Shown here piece after piece: positions 33,441 through 48,322 of a stretch of 64,000 nucleotides of DNA (position 1 is the stretch's first letter; each line of letters begins with the position of its first letter). The stretch comes from Gaiella sp038230035 (GTDB lineage Bacteria > Actinomycetota > Thermoleophilia > Gaiellales > Gaiellaceae). Both the position numbers and the translations under genes were made by a program. Below the pieces are notes generated by a model. That model was given only the letters and a program-made list of their open reading frames with translations. It had not been told where the DNA came from and did no database searches. The stretch covers positions 37,365-101,364 of the forward strand of contig JBBRNX010000010.1 in assembly GCA_038230035.1 (NCBI GenBank), read 5' to 3'.

Positions 33441-33749
33441 TCAGAGCTTGATCTCGATGTCGACGCCTGCGGGGAGATCGAGGCGCATCAGCGAATCGAC
33501 CGTCTTCGGCGTGGGGCTGTGGATGTCGATCAGACGCTTGTGCGTGCGCACCTCGAAGTGCTCCCGCGAGTCCTTGTCCTTGAACGGGCTTCGGATCACG
33601 CAGTAGACGTTCTTCTCGGTCGGCAGGGGCACAGGCCCGGTGATCGTCGCTCCGGTCCGCTGTGCAGTCTCGACGATCTGCGACGCGGACTTGTCGACCT
33701 GCTGATGGTCGTAGCCCTTGAGCCGGATACGGATTTTCTGTTGCGCCAT
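33441..33749 (-). CDS. rpsJ: 30S ribosomal protein S10 (NusE)
   Basis: 102 residues, KIRIRLKGYDHQQVDKSASQ with GPVPLPTEKNVYCVIRSPFK and HKRLIDIHSPTPKTVDSLMR. It also links to NusG/NusB in antitermination. Confidence 0.99.
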   Translation of the reverse strand: MAQQKIRIRLKGYDHQQVDKSASQIVETAQRTGATITGPVPLPTEKNVYCVIRSPFKDKDSREHFEVRTHKRLIDIHSPTPKTVDSLMRLDLPAGVDIEIKL

Positions 33750-33783
33750 GCTTTACCTGGTTCCTCTAGCTAGAGGGAAGAAA

Positions 33784-33803
33784 GGGCGAGGCAAGCCTCG
33801 CCC
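33784..33803 (-). terminator. Partial terminator between tuf and rpsJ
   Basis: Reverse strand GGGCGAGG-CTTG-CCTCGCCC followed by TTTCTTCCC, touching the tuf stop codon. A second palindrome CCTCTAGCTAGAGG follows about 10 nt further (33763-33776). Since rpsJ begins only 54 nt after tuf, this probably gives partial termination inside the operon and high tuf output. Confidence 0.6.
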
Positions 33804-34994
<1,191 letters not shown>

Positions 34995-35015
34995 ACTCTC
35001 CTCCGGTCTCCCTTC

Positions 35016-37109
35016 CTACGAACCTGTCTGCGAGTCGACGATGTCGCTCGCGATCGACTGCGGTACGTCTTCGTAGCGATCGAACTGCATGGTGAACGTG
35101 GCGCGACCCTGGCTCATGGAGCGCAGGTCGGTTGCGTATCCGAACATTTCTGCGAGCGGCACGCTCGCCTTGATTGCCTGTGAGTTTCCGAGCGGCTCGA
35201 GGTGCTCGACGCGACCCCGGCGGCTTGAGAGGTTACCCATAACGTCACCGAGGTAGTCCTCGGGTGTGACGACCTCGACGGCCATGACCGGCTCGAGGAG
35301 CTTCGGCTTGGCGCGTTTCATCGCTTCCTTGAACGCCATCGAGCCGGCGATCTTGAAGGCGCGCTCGCTCGAGTCGACGTCGTGGTAGCTGCCGTCGGTG
35401 AGCTCGATCTTGACGTCCACAACCGGGTAGCCGGCCAGGATGCCGGAGTTCATCGCCTCGCGAATGCCTTCGTCAACGGGCTTGATGTACTCCTTCGGGA
35501 TCTTGCCGCCGACGATCTTGTCGACGAACTCGTAGCCCGCGCCCGGCTCCTGCGGCAGCAGGTTGATCGTGACGTCGCCGTACTGGCCCGAGCCGCCGGT
35601 CTGGCGCACGAACTTGCCCTGCACCTTCTCGGCCGGCCGACCCGCGGTCTCGCGGTAGGCAACCTGGGGCCGGCCGACGTTGGCGTCGACCTTGAACTCG
35701 CGCATCAGTCGGTCGACGATGATCTCGAGGTGGAGCTCGCCCATGCCGGCGATCAGCGTCTGCGCCGTCTCCTCGTCGGTCGTCACACGGAAGGTCGGGT
35801 CTTCCTCGGCGAGGCGCTGCAGGCCTTGCGAGAGCTTGTCCTGGTCGCCTTTCGTCTTCGGCTCGATGGCGACCGAGATGACCGGCTCGGGAAAGTTCAT
35901 CGACTCGAGTACGATCGGAGCGTTCTCGACCGCGAGCGTGTCGCCCGTCGTCGACTGCTTGAGGCCGACTGCGGCGGCAATGTCGCCGGCGCCGATCTCG
36001 TCGCGCTCCTCGCGGTGGTTCGCGTGCATCTGCAGGATGCGGCCGATGCGCTCGGTCTTGCCGTTCGTCGTGTTCATCACGCGCTCGCCGGCCTTGACCG
36101 AGCCGGAGTAGACGCGGAAGTAGGTGAGCTTGCCGACGAACGGGTCGGACATCACCTTGAACACAAGCGCCGAGAAGGGCGCGTCGGGCGATGCCTCACG
36201 CGTCGTCTCGGTGTCCTTGCGCGGGTCGATGCCCTGGATCGGCGGGACATCGAGCGGGCTCGGGAGGTAGTCGATGACGCCGTCGAGCAGCGGCTGCACG
36301 CCCTTGTTCTTGAAGGCGGAGCCGAGGAAGACGGGTGTGATGGCGTCGGCAAGCGTTCCGATGCGAAGCGCGCGACGGATCATCTCGGGGGTAACGGAGC
36401 TTTCGTCCTCGAGGTATGTCTCGGTCAGCTCGTCGTCGAACTCGGCGATCGCGTCGATGAGCGCGTGGTGGTACTGCTCAGCCTGCTCGCGAAGTTCGGC
36501 CGGGATCTCGCCGATGTCCATCTTCGTGCCGAGGTCGTCCGACCAGGTCACACCGTGCATCTCGACGAGGTCGATGATCCCGCGGTGGTGCTCCTCCTGG
36601 CCGATCGGCAGCTGCACCGGTACTACGTGCGCGCCGAGCCGGTCGCGCATCGACTGGACGGCTGCGAAGAAATCGGCGCCGGTGCGATCCATCTTGTTGA
36701 TGAAGGCGATGCGCGGGACGTTGTAGCGGTCGGCTTGGCGCCAGACGGTCTCGGACTGCGGCTGAACGCCTGCCACGGAGTCGAAGACAGCGACCGCGCC
36801 GTCGAGTACACGGAGGCTCCGCTCAACCTCCATCGTAAAGTCCACGTGCCCGGGCGTATCGATGATGTTGATCCGATAGTCCTTCCACTCCGCGGTCGTC
36901 GCGGCGGACGTGATCGTGATCCCGCGCTCCTGCTCCTGCGCCATCCAGTCCATCGTCGCGGCGCCCTCGTGCACCTCGCCCAGCTTGTGGGTGCGGCCGG
37001 TGTAGTAGAGGATCCGCTCGGTCGTCGTCGTCTTGCCGGCGTCGATGTGCGCCATGATTCCGATGTTGCGGACGCGGTCCAGTCCGATACCCATGGTTGC
37101 GGTGCTCAT
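35016..37109 (-). CDS. fusA: Elongation factor G
   Basis: 697 residues. GTPase motifs are AHIDAGKTTTTERILYYTG, DTPGHVDFT and NKMDRTGADF; domains II-V follow, with domain IV around GGSGQYGDVTINLLPQEPG. It catalyses translocation. ATG at 37109 (MSTATMGIGLDRVRNIGIM) matches the family; the longer frame to 37355 reads through rpsG and is rejected. Confidence 0.99.
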   Translation of the reverse strand: MSTATMGIGLDRVRNIGIMAHIDAGKTTTTERILYYTGRTHKLGEVHEGAATMDWMAQEQERGITITSAATTAEWKDYRINIIDTPGHVDFTMEVERSLRVLDGAVAVFDSVAGVQPQSETVWRQADRYNVPRIAFINKMDRTGADFFAAVQSMRDRLGAHVVPVQLPIGQEEHHRGIIDLVEMHGVTWSDDLGTKMDIGEIPAELREQAEQYHHALIDAIAEFDDELTETYLEDESSVTPEMIRRALRIGTLADAITPVFLGSAFKNKGVQPLLDGVIDYLPSPLDVPPIQGIDPRKDTETTREASPDAPFSALVFKVMSDPFVGKLTYFRVYSGSVKAGERVMNTTNGKTERIGRILQMHANHREERDEIGAGDIAAAVGLKQSTTGDTLAVENAPIVLESMNFPEPVISVAIEPKTKGDQDKLSQGLQRLAEEDPTFRVTTDEETAQTLIAGMGELHLEIIVDRLMREFKVDANVGRPQVAYRETAGRPAEKVQGKFVRQTGGSGQYGDVTINLLPQEPGAGYEFVDKIVGGKIPKEYIKPVDEGIREAMNSGILAGYPVVDVKIELTDGSYHDVDSSERAFKIAGSMAFKEAMKRAKPKLLEPVMAVEVVTPEDYLGDVMGNLSSRRGRVEHLEPLGNSQAIKASVPLAEMFGYATDLRSMSQGRATFTMQFDRYEDVPQSIASDIVDSQTGS

Positions 37110-37128
37110 CTCTCTCTGATCTCTCTGA

Positions 37129-37599
37129 CTACCAGCGGTAGTGGGCGAAGGCCTTGTTGGCCTGCGCCATCCGGTATTGGTCGTCTTTCCGTTTGAATGC
37201 GCCGCCCTGCTGGTTGATCGCGTCGAGCAGCTCGCCTGCAAGCTTGGCCGGCATGCCCTTCTCGCGGCGCTCGCGCGCGTACTCGACGAGCCAGCGGATC
37301 GCGAGTGTGCGCGCACGGCGTTGAGGCACCTCGATCGGCACCTGGTAGTTGGCACCGCCGACGCGGCGCGAGCGAACCTCGAGCACCGGCGTGACGGTCT
37401 TCACAGCTGAGTCGAGCACCTCGACGGCCGGCTTGCCCGATTTCTCGGACGCGATCGCGAGTGCGTCGTAGACCATCTTCTCGGCGACGGACTTCTTGCC
37501 GTCGAGCATCACCCGGTTGATCATCTGGGTGACGAGCAACGACCCGTGGACGGGGTCGACCTCGAGCTTGCGGGGCTGGATCTCAGCGCGACGTGGCAC
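37129..37599 (-). CDS. rpsG: 30S ribosomal protein S7
   Basis: 156 residues, MPRRAEIQPRKLEVDPVHGS with MLDGKKSVAEKMVYDAL and the C-terminal QANKAFAHYRW. It nucleates head assembly of the small subunit. Overlaps rpsL by 1 nt. Confidence 0.99.
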   Translation of the reverse strand: MPRRAEIQPRKLEVDPVHGSLLVTQMINRVMLDGKKSVAEKMVYDALAIASEKSGKPAVEVLDSAVKTVTPVLEVRSRRVGGANYQVPIEVPQRRARTLAIRWLVEYARERREKGMPAKLAGELLDAINQQGGAFKRKDDQYRMAQANKAFAHYRW

Positions 37600-37970
37600 T
37601 AGGAGCCTCTCTTCGCTCCGTACTTGGAACGGCCCTGGCGGCGATCGGAGACGCCGGAGGTGTCGAGGCCGCCACGGATGACCTTGTACCGGAAGCCCGG
37701 CAGGTCCTTCACACGGCCACCGCGGATCAGCACGACCGAGTGCTCCTGCAGGTTGTGCCCCTCGCCCGGAATGTAGGCGCCGACTTCCATTCCGTTCGTG
37801 AGCCGGACGCGCGCCACCTTACGCAGCGCCGAGTTCGGCTTCTTCGGGGTGGTCGTGTAGACACGCGTGCAGACACCGCGCTTCTGCGGTGCCCCACGGA
37901 GGGCCGGGGTCTTCGTCTTCTGCGCCGGCGCCTGGCGGCCTTTCCGGACTAGTTGGTTCACGGTGGGCAA
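37599..37970 (-). CDS. rpsL: 30S ribosomal protein S12
   Basis: 123 residues. Decoding-centre motifs TTPKKPNSALRKVARVRL and GEGHNLQEHSVVLIRGGRVK are wild type, including the lysines changed in streptomycin-resistant strains. TTG at 37970 gives the family start MPTVNQLVRKGR; AGGAGA lies about 13 nt upstream. Confidence 0.98.
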   Translation of the reverse strand: MPTVNQLVRKGRQAPAQKTKTPALRGAPQKRGVCTRVYTTTPKKPNSALRKVARVRLTNGMEVGAYIPGEGHNLQEHSVVLIRGGRVKDLPGFRYKVIRGGLDTSGVSDRRQGRSKYGAKRGS

Positions 37971-38063
37971 GGGTGTCTAAGGATCTCCTGTTTGTCTACA
38001 ACAACAGTGCGTTTCGTCACACGCAAAGTCGGCGGGGCGCTGGCCCTGCCAACCGGAACGGGC

Positions 38064-38093
38064 ATGGTAGCGGAACTCGGCCCGTTGCCGCAA
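38064..38093 (-). promoter_or_regulatory. Candidate promoter of the rpsL-rpsG-fusA-tuf block
   Basis: Reverse strand TTGCGG (38088-38093), 18-nt spacer, TACCAT (38064-38069). Transcription would begin near 38057, leaving a leader of roughly 87 nt before rpsL. Confidence 0.5.
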
Positions 38094-38185
38094 CCTGAAG
38101 GTAGGCAGAAAATGCGCATGGCGACTGGGATGGCGCTCGCGGCGATCGCGAGTACAGTGCGCCAGGGAGGTATTTGCAGGGGGAG

Positions 38186-39316
38186 ATGACGACTGCGGGA
38201 ATCGCGCTCGCGGCTGCTGCGGCGGCTTTGGTGCTGGTCGTTCTCGTGACGGCCATGCTTCTCCGTGCCCGCGAACGGTCCGAAAGCCGTTTGACACGGG
38301 CCCTCGGCGAGCTCGGCTCGAGAATGGAGTCGATCGCCCACGATCTTGGCGACGCGATCGCCCACATCCAGACGGAGAACCGCCGCCAGCAGGTGATCGG
38401 CGAACTCAGCGCGTCGATCGATCTCGACGAGGTGCTCGAGCGCACCGTCGAAGCAGCGTCGCTCATTCCCGGCGTCGACGCGACCCTCGTCCGGGCGAGC
38501 GCGCACGACGGGTCGACGATCGGTGCGACTACCGGCCTGTCGGAGGAGGCGATCGAGGGCCACGTCATTTCGGGGCCGCCCGACGGCGGCGACGTGCGCG
38601 CCGTGTCACTCTCGTATCTCTATCCGGGTGGCAGCGCAGGCCGGTCCTCGATCCGCTCCGGTCTCGCGGTCCCGCTCCGCGGGGACGGCGACGAGGCTCT
38701 CGGGTTTCTCTCGGTCTACGGGACGACGACTGACGAGTTGAGCGAGCGGACGCTCGGCGACCTGGAGCTTCTCGCGTTGCGCGTGGCTCCCGCCATTGGC
38801 AACGCACGCCGCTACGGCGAAGCGCGCCAGCTTGCCGACACAGACGCCCTGACCGGCCTCCACAACCGGCGCACCTTCCACGAGACGCTCAGCCGCGAGG
38901 TCGCTCGCGCGCAGCGGTATGGCCGCACGCTCGCGCTCATCGTCCTCGATCTCGACGACTTCAAGATCGTGAACGACACCCATGGGCACCTCGCGGGTGA
39001 CAAGGTGCTCACCGAGGTCGGCGAGCGGCTGCGGAGCGTGGCGCGCACGGCCGACGTCGCGTGCCGGATCGGGGGCGAGGAGTTCGCGGTCATCCTGCCC
39101 GAATGCAGCCTCGAAGATGCGGAGGCCTTCTACCAGCGGCTCGCGAACGCAATCTCGACCAGACCGATCTCCGAGATCGGATCCGTCCAGTTCTCAGCCG
39201 GCATCGGCGAGCTGCGCCCCGACGACGACCCGGTCAGCCTGTTCGAGCGAGCCGACCGCTCGCTCTACGCCGCAAAGGGCGCCGGCAAGAACCGCGCGGT
39301 TGCAGACGGCGCCTAG
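38186..39316 (+). CDS. Membrane-anchored GAF-like/GGDEF diguanylate cyclase
   Basis: About 376 residues. One membrane helix (about 4-26, ALAAAAAALVLVVLVTAML), a short helix, a GAF-like sensor segment (about 65-205, ASIDLDEVLERTVEAAS to LLALRVAPAIGNARRYG), and a C-terminal GGDEF domain (ADTDALTGLHNRRTFHETLS, LDDFKIVNDTHGH, RIGGEEFAVILPE). The active site is GGEEF and the inhibitory RxxD site (RTAD) is present five residues before it, so it should make c-di-GMP with product inhibition. ATG at 38186 is used; TTG at 38174 is an alternative with GGAGG upstream. Confidence 0.88.
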   Translation: MTTAGIALAAAAAALVLVVLVTAMLLRARERSESRLTRALGELGSRMESIAHDLGDAIAHIQTENRRQQVIGELSASIDLDEVLERTVEAASLIPGVDATLVRASAHDGSTIGATTGLSEEAIEGHVISGPPDGGDVRAVSLSYLYPGGSAGRSSIRSGLAVPLRGDGDEALGFLSVYGTTTDELSERTLGDLELLALRVAPAIGNARRYGEARQLADTDALTGLHNRRTFHETLSREVARAQRYGRTLALIVLDLDDFKIVNDTHGHLAGDKVLTEVGERLRSVARTADVACRIGGEEFAVILPECSLEDAEAFYQRLANAISTRPISEIGSVQFSAGIGELRPDDDPVSLFERADRSLYAAKGAGKNRAVADGA

Positions 39317-39335
39317 CCGACGGCTAGCTGGGGAG

Positions 39336-39575
39336 TCATGCGCCTATAGAGCCATTGGCGCCCTTTCTCCGCTTCGACCGGAGCCTACTCGCTGCTCCTT
39401 GGATCGTCCGAGCAAGGTCGAACAGCGACACGATCACCCATGCGACGGCTGCAACGAGGAGCAGCCGAAGAATGGGTTTCGCCGGACCTAGCTCCCACCA
39501 CGGCAAGAAAGCTACGCCAGCTCCGATAACAACGAATAGCCACACAAGGGCGCTTTCCAAGAATCGTCGGCGCAT
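39336..39575 (-). CDS. Small predicted membrane protein
   Basis: 79 residues with two hydrophobic segments (ALVWLFVVIGAGVAFLPWW and ILRLLLVAAVAWVIVSLFDL) and a basic tail RLRSKRRKGANG. It has no recognised family. It fills the space between the GGDEF gene and rpoC on the reverse strand. GAGG is only 1-2 nt from the ATG, so the start is uncertain. Confidence 0.5.
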   Translation of the reverse strand: MRRRFLESALVWLFVVIGAGVAFLPWWELGPAKPILRLLLVAAVAWVIVSLFDLARTIQGAASRLRSKRRKGANGSIGA

Positions 39576-39670
39576 GCCTCAGAGTCTGACAGGCCCACCT
39601 GGCCGAATGGACCGGCTTGACTGGGACGCGGGAAACGCGGAGACGCGGCAGCGGATCCCGTCAACAAACA

Positions 39671-39694
39671 GGAGGGCGGCTTTCGCCGCCCTCC
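39671..39694 (-). terminator. Terminator of the rpoBC transcript
   Basis: A perfect 10-bp stem GGAGGGCGGC/GCCGCCCTCC with a 4-nt loop, followed on the reverse strand by TGTTTGTTG. It lies 25 nt after the rpoC stop. Confidence 0.8.
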
Positions 39695-39718
39695 GGTCAC
39701 GCTCGACTCGTTTAGCGC

Positions 39719-44254
<4,536 letters not shown>

Positions 44255-44328
44255 GTGAGGTTTCGCCCTCTTTCCGTTCAGTCAGTGAAGTGAGTAATCG
44301 GTTCTCGGGTGGTGCCTGGTCCCGGTCT

Positions 44329-47300
44329 TTAGTCCTCGACCTCGACCTCGACCTCTGCGACTTCGTCGTCGAAGTCGCCGGCCGGCAATGGATCTCCGTC
44401 GTCCTCGGCGTCGTCGTCGCCGGCCGCCTCGACCGCTTCCACGGGCTCGTCGGCGTCGGGGCCGGCGCCTTCCTCGAGCGCTTCGGCCGCTACCTCCGCC
44501 GCGGCGACGCGAGCGACCGCCGGCGAGAGATCGATGCCGAGCTCCTCGGCTGCCTTCAACAGCTCGTCGTCCTCCTCGCGGACCTCGACCTCACGCCCGT
44601 CGTCGGACTGGACATGCACGTCGAGCGCAAGCGACTGCATCTCCTTCAGCAGCACCTTGAACGACTCCGGAATCGACGGCTCAGCGATGTTCTCGCCCTT
44701 GACGATCGCCTCGTACGCCTTGACGCGGCCGATCGTGTCGTCGGACTTGATCGTGAGCATCTCCTGCAGCGTGTACGCGGCGCCGTACGCCTCGAGCGCC
44801 CAGACCTCCATCTCACCGAAGCGCTGACCGCCGAACTGCGCTTTACCGCCGAGCGGCTGCTGGGTGACAAGGGAGTACGGGCCTGTCGAGCGAGCGTGGA
44901 TCTTGTCGTCGACGAGGTGGAGCAACTTGAGGATGTACATGTAGCCGACGGTCACCTTCTGCTCGAAGGGCTCGCCCGTCTTGCCGTTGTAGAGCGTGAC
45001 CTTGCCGGAGCAGCGGCGACCCGCCGGACGCGACTCGTCGATGTTCATCTTGATCGGCGAGTCGCCGTTCTTTGCCCACTGGACGAGCGCGTTGTCGACA
45101 TCTTCCTCGGTCGCGCCGTCGAACACGGCGGTCGCGACTGCCTTCGGGTTCGGCGCGTTGATCGGTGCCCGTGCGTTGACCGGGTCGCCGTCCTCGAACA
45201 CCCCGTGGGCGGCAGCCCAGCCGAGGTGCGTCTCGAGGATCTGTCCGATGTTCATTCGGCTCGGCACGCCGAGCGGGTTGAGGACGACGTCGACCGGGCG
45301 GCCGTCCTCGAGGAACGGCATGTCCTCGTCGGGGACGATCTTCGAGATCACGCCCTTGTTGCCATGGCGGCCGGCGAGCTTGTCGCCCTCGGCGATCTTG
45401 CGCTTCTTCGCCACATAGACACGGACGAGCTCGTTGACGCCCGGCGGCAGATCGTCGCCTGCGTCGCGCGCGAACGTCTTGACGCCGATCACCTTGCCGC
45501 CCTCACCGTGCGGGACCTTGAGCGACGTGTCGCGGACCTCGCGCGCCTTCTCCTTGAAGATCGCGCGTATCAGCTTCTCCTCCGCCGTCAGCTCGGTCTC
45601 GCCCTTGGGCGTGACCTTGCCGACCAGCAGATCGCCGGAGCCAACCTCCGCGCCTAGACGCACGACACCGCGCTCGTCAAGGTTCGCGAGCGACTCCTCC
45701 GAGCGGTTCGGAATGTCACGCGTGATCTCCTCGTCGCCGAGCTTCGTCGAGCGAGCGTCGATCTCGTACTCGTGAATGTGGATCGAGCTGAGCACGTCTT
45801 CCTTGACGAGCCGCTCGGAGAGCACGATCGCGTCCTCGAAGTTGTAGCCCTCGAACGGCATGAACGCGACGAGCAGGTTGGCGCCGAGCGCGAGCTCGCC
45901 ACCGTCTGTCGACGAGCCGTCCGCGAGCACGTCGCCCTTGTGCACCTTGTCGCCGAGCTTCACGACGGGCTTCTGGTGGATGAGCGTGCCCTGGTTCGAG
46001 CGCATGAACTTCGTCAGGTTGTACTCGTCGCGCAGGCCCTTGCCTTCGACGACGATCTTCTCGGCATCGACGTCGACGACAGACCCTTCGTGGTGCGCCA
46101 TCACGACATCGCCGGTGTCGATCGCCGCGCGGTACTCGAGGCCGGTGCCGACGAGCGGTGCCTGCGGGATCATCAGCGGCACAGCCTGCCGCTGCATGTT
46201 CGCGCCCATCAGCGCGCGGTTCGCGTCGTTGTGCTCGAGGAACGGGATCAGCGCAGTGGCAACCGACACGATCTGGGCCGGTGAGACGTCCATGTACTCG
46301 ACGTCTTTCGCCTCGGCCATCACGGCCTCGCCCTCGCGAGAACGGCAGAGCACCTGGTTGTGCAGGAACTTGCCCGTCTTGTCGTCAACCGGCTCCGACG
46401 CCTGCGCGATCGTGAACAGCGCCTCCTCGGAAGCATCGAGATAGACGATCTCATCCGAGACCTTGCCACCCTTGACCTTGCGATACGGCGTCTGGATGAA
46501 CCCGAACTCCGACACGGTGGCGAACGACGCGAGCGAGCCGATCAGGCCGATGTTCGGGCCCTCAGGCGTCTCGATCGGGCACATTCGGCCGTAGTGGGTC
46601 GGGTGGACGTCACGGACCTCGATCGGCGCGCGCTCACGCGTCAGGCCGCCCGCGCCCAGCGCCGACAACCGCCGGCGATGGGTCAGTCCGGCAAGCGTGT
46701 TCGTTTGGTCCATGAACTGCGAGAGCTGCGACGAGCCGAAGAACTCCTTCAGCGCCGCAACCACGGGCCGGATGTTGATGATCGTCTGCGGCGTGATCGT
46801 GTCGACATCCTCGGTCGTCATCCGCTCGCGGACGACGCGCTCCATGCGGTACAGACCGACGCGGAAAGCCTCCTGGATCAGCTCACCGGTCGTCCGGAGC
46901 CTCCGGTTGCCGAAGTGCTCGTACTCGTCGAGTTCGGCCCGGATCGGGTCACGCGACAGCGAAGCCGCCTCGGCCGCGAAGTCCTTCGTGTCCTCCGGAA
47001 TACCGAGCCGTAGCGGCAGGTCGACGAGCCGGCGGACGAGCGCGAGGATGTCCTCGGTCGTGAGTACACGTGTGTCGTCGGGGACGTTGACGCCGAGCCG
47101 CTGGTTCAACTTGTAGCGGCCGACCTTCGTCAGGTCGTAGCGCTTCGGGTCGAAGAAGAGCGACCGCAGCAGGTTCCGCGCGTTGTCGAGCGTCGGCGGC
47201 TCACCCGGGCGCTGCTTCTTGAAGACCTCGATAAGCGCCTCTTCCTCGCGCGTCGTCGGATCCTTGTCGAGCGTACTCTGGATGTAATGCGACCCGCCGA

Positions 47301-47952
47301 AGAGTTCCAGGATCTTCTCGTTCGAACTCGTGTCGAGCTGGAAGCCAGTCGTCGGATCCTCGAGCGGTAGGGCGCGAAGCAGCGTCGTGATCGTCAGCTT
47401 GCGCTTGCGATCGATGCGGGCGTAGACGATGCCCTTCTTGTCGATCTCGAGCTCGAGCCACGAGCCGCGGCTCGGCATCAGGTTCGCGGTGAAGACCTGC
47501 TTCGTCGCGTCCTTCGGCTCCATCAGGTAGGCGCCAGGCGAACGAACGAGCTGCGTCACGATGACGCGCTCGGTGCCGTTGATGATGAACGTGCCCCACT
47601 GCGTCATCATCGGGAAGTCACCCATGAACACCCGCTGCTCGCGGATCTCGCCCGTCTCCGTATTCACGAAGCGGACGGTCATGGAGAGAGGCGCCTGATA
47701 GGTCAGGTCCTTCTCGCGGCACTCGTTGATGTTGTTCGCAGGCTCACCGAACTCGTACTCGCCGAACTCGACGGCGAGGGTTCCGGTGTAGTCCTGAATC
47801 GGCGAGATGTCGTCGATCGTCTCGCGAAGTCCCTCGTTGAGGAACCAGTCGAACGACGCCTTCTGGATGTCGATCAGGTTGGGGAGGTCAAGGACGTGCT
47901 TCAGACGCGAAAATGTCTTGCGCGCGCGCGGCGCGACAGCAGTGCTGCTCAA
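44329..47952 (-). CDS. rpoB: DNA-directed RNA polymerase beta subunit with acidic C-terminal tail
   Basis: 1207 residues. The rifampicin region (GSSQLSQFMDQTNTLAGLTH, HRRRLSALGAGGL) is wild type in pattern. The C-terminal clamp part (RFGEMEVWALEAYGAAYTLQ) is present, followed by roughly 60 acidic residues. The start is TTG at 47952, with GGGAGG 9 nt upstream. It has its own promoter (48030-48059) in addition to read-through from rplL. Confidence 0.98.
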   Translation of the reverse strand: MSSTAVAPRARKTFSRLKHVLDLPNLIDIQKASFDWFLNEGLRETIDDISPIQDYTGTLAVEFGEYEFGEPANNINECREKDLTYQAPLSMTVRFVNTETGEIREQRVFMGDFPMMTQWGTFIINGTERVIVTQLVRSPGAYLMEPKDATKQVFTANLMPSRGSWLELEIDKKGIVYARIDRKRKLTITTLLRALPLEDPTTGFQLDTSSNEKILELFGGSHYIQSTLDKDPTTREEEALIEVFKKQRPGEPPTLDNARNLLRSLFFDPKRYDLTKVGRYKLNQRLGVNVPDDTRVLTTEDILALVRRLVDLPLRLGIPEDTKDFAAEAASLSRDPIRAELDEYEHFGNRRLRTTGELIQEAFRVGLYRMERVVRERMTTEDVDTITPQTIINIRPVVAALKEFFGSSQLSQFMDQTNTLAGLTHRRRLSALGAGGLTRERAPIEVRDVHPTHYGRMCPIETPEGPNIGLIGSLASFATVSEFGFIQTPYRKVKGGKVSDEIVYLDASEEALFTIAQASEPVDDKTGKFLHNQVLCRSREGEAVMAEAKDVEYMDVSPAQIVSVATALIPFLEHNDANRALMGANMQRQAVPLMIPQAPLVGTGLEYRAAIDTGDVVMAHHEGSVVDVDAEKIVVEGKGLRDEYNLTKFMRSNQGTLIHQKPVVKLGDKVHKGDVLADGSSTDGGELALGANLLVAFMPFEGYNFEDAIVLSERLVKEDVLSSIHIHEYEIDARSTKLGDEEITRDIPNRSEESLANLDERGVVRLGAEVGSGDLLVGKVTPKGETELTAEEKLIRAIFKEKAREVRDTSLKVPHGEGGKVIGVKTFARDAGDDLPPGVNELVRVYVAKKRKIAEGDKLAGRHGNKGVISKIVPDEDMPFLEDGRPVDVVLNPLGVPSRMNIGQILETHLGWAAAHGVFEDGDPVNARAPINAPNPKAVATAVFDGATEEDVDNALVQWAKNGDSPIKMNIDESRPAGRRCSGKVTLYNGKTGEPFEQKVTVGYMYILKLLHLVDDKIHARSTGPYSLVTQQPLGGKAQFGGQRFGEMEVWALEAYGAAYTLQEMLTIKSDDTIGRVKAYEAIVKGENIAEPSIPESFKVLLKEMQSLALDVHVQSDDGREVEVREEDDELLKAAEELGIDLSPAVARVAAAEVAAEALEEGAGPDADEPVEAVEAAGDDDAEDDGDPLPAGDFDDEVAEVEVEVED

Positions 47953-48029
47953 ATGTGACAGCCTCCCTACGGCGTAACGTCTTCTAGGCGGGCAGGATTA
48001 GTAGAGCGCGAGGCTCGGCGGAACCCTGA

Positions 48030-48059
48030 AGGATAGCGGACGGCCGCGATGCTACGCAA
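48030..48059 (-). promoter_or_regulatory. Candidate promoter of rpoB-rpoC
   Basis: Reverse strand TTGCGT (48054-48059), 18-nt spacer, TATCCT (48030-48035). It gives a leader of about 70 nt before rpoB. Confidence 0.6.
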
Positions 48060-48257
48060 CCACCTCGAAACGACCCGTTCTCGCGACGAGGATGTCCGCC
48101 GTCCGAGTGTAGCGAGCAGCGCAAGTCGCCGGCAACGAGGCGTCTAGGGCTTCACGAGCACGGTGCCGCGCCTACGTCGCCCCCGTCCCCGCGCTCGATC
48201 CGCCTCGCTCCTACGGCTCCCGCCTGGCGGCGACGCCCCGGCTTGCAGGTGAAACGA
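48060..48257. other. Non-coding stretch in the rplL-rpoB gap
   Basis: Together with flanking sites this is a 370-bp gap. Apart from the rpoB promoter and the hairpin at 48258-48285 I see no gene, no conserved element and no repeat. Short reading frames here do not look coding. Confidence 0.6.
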
Positions 48258-48285
48258 CGGAGGGCCGCCTTTCGGCAGCCCTCCG
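48258..48285 (-). terminator. Attenuator-like hairpin between rplL and rpoB
   Basis: A 12-bp stem CGGAGGGCTGCC/GGCGGCCCTCCG (one G-U pair) with loop GAAA on the reverse strand, followed by TCGTTTC. It lies 37 nt after the rplL stop. Partial termination here is known in E. coli; the function here is inferred from position. Confidence 0.65.
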
Positions 48286-48322
48286 TGCGACACGTAGATC
48301 AGTCGGCTCTTTCAGCTCGACG

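Noticed and set aside
35382..37196. 604-codon plus-strand open frame opposite fusA
   Set aside because: Shadow of fusA; low-complexity Asp/Val/Arg composition and no ribosome site.
48060..48257. A gene in the rplL-rpoB gap
   Set aside because: Short frames lack ribosome sites, domains or coding-like composition; the gap is better explained by an attenuator and the rpoB promoter.
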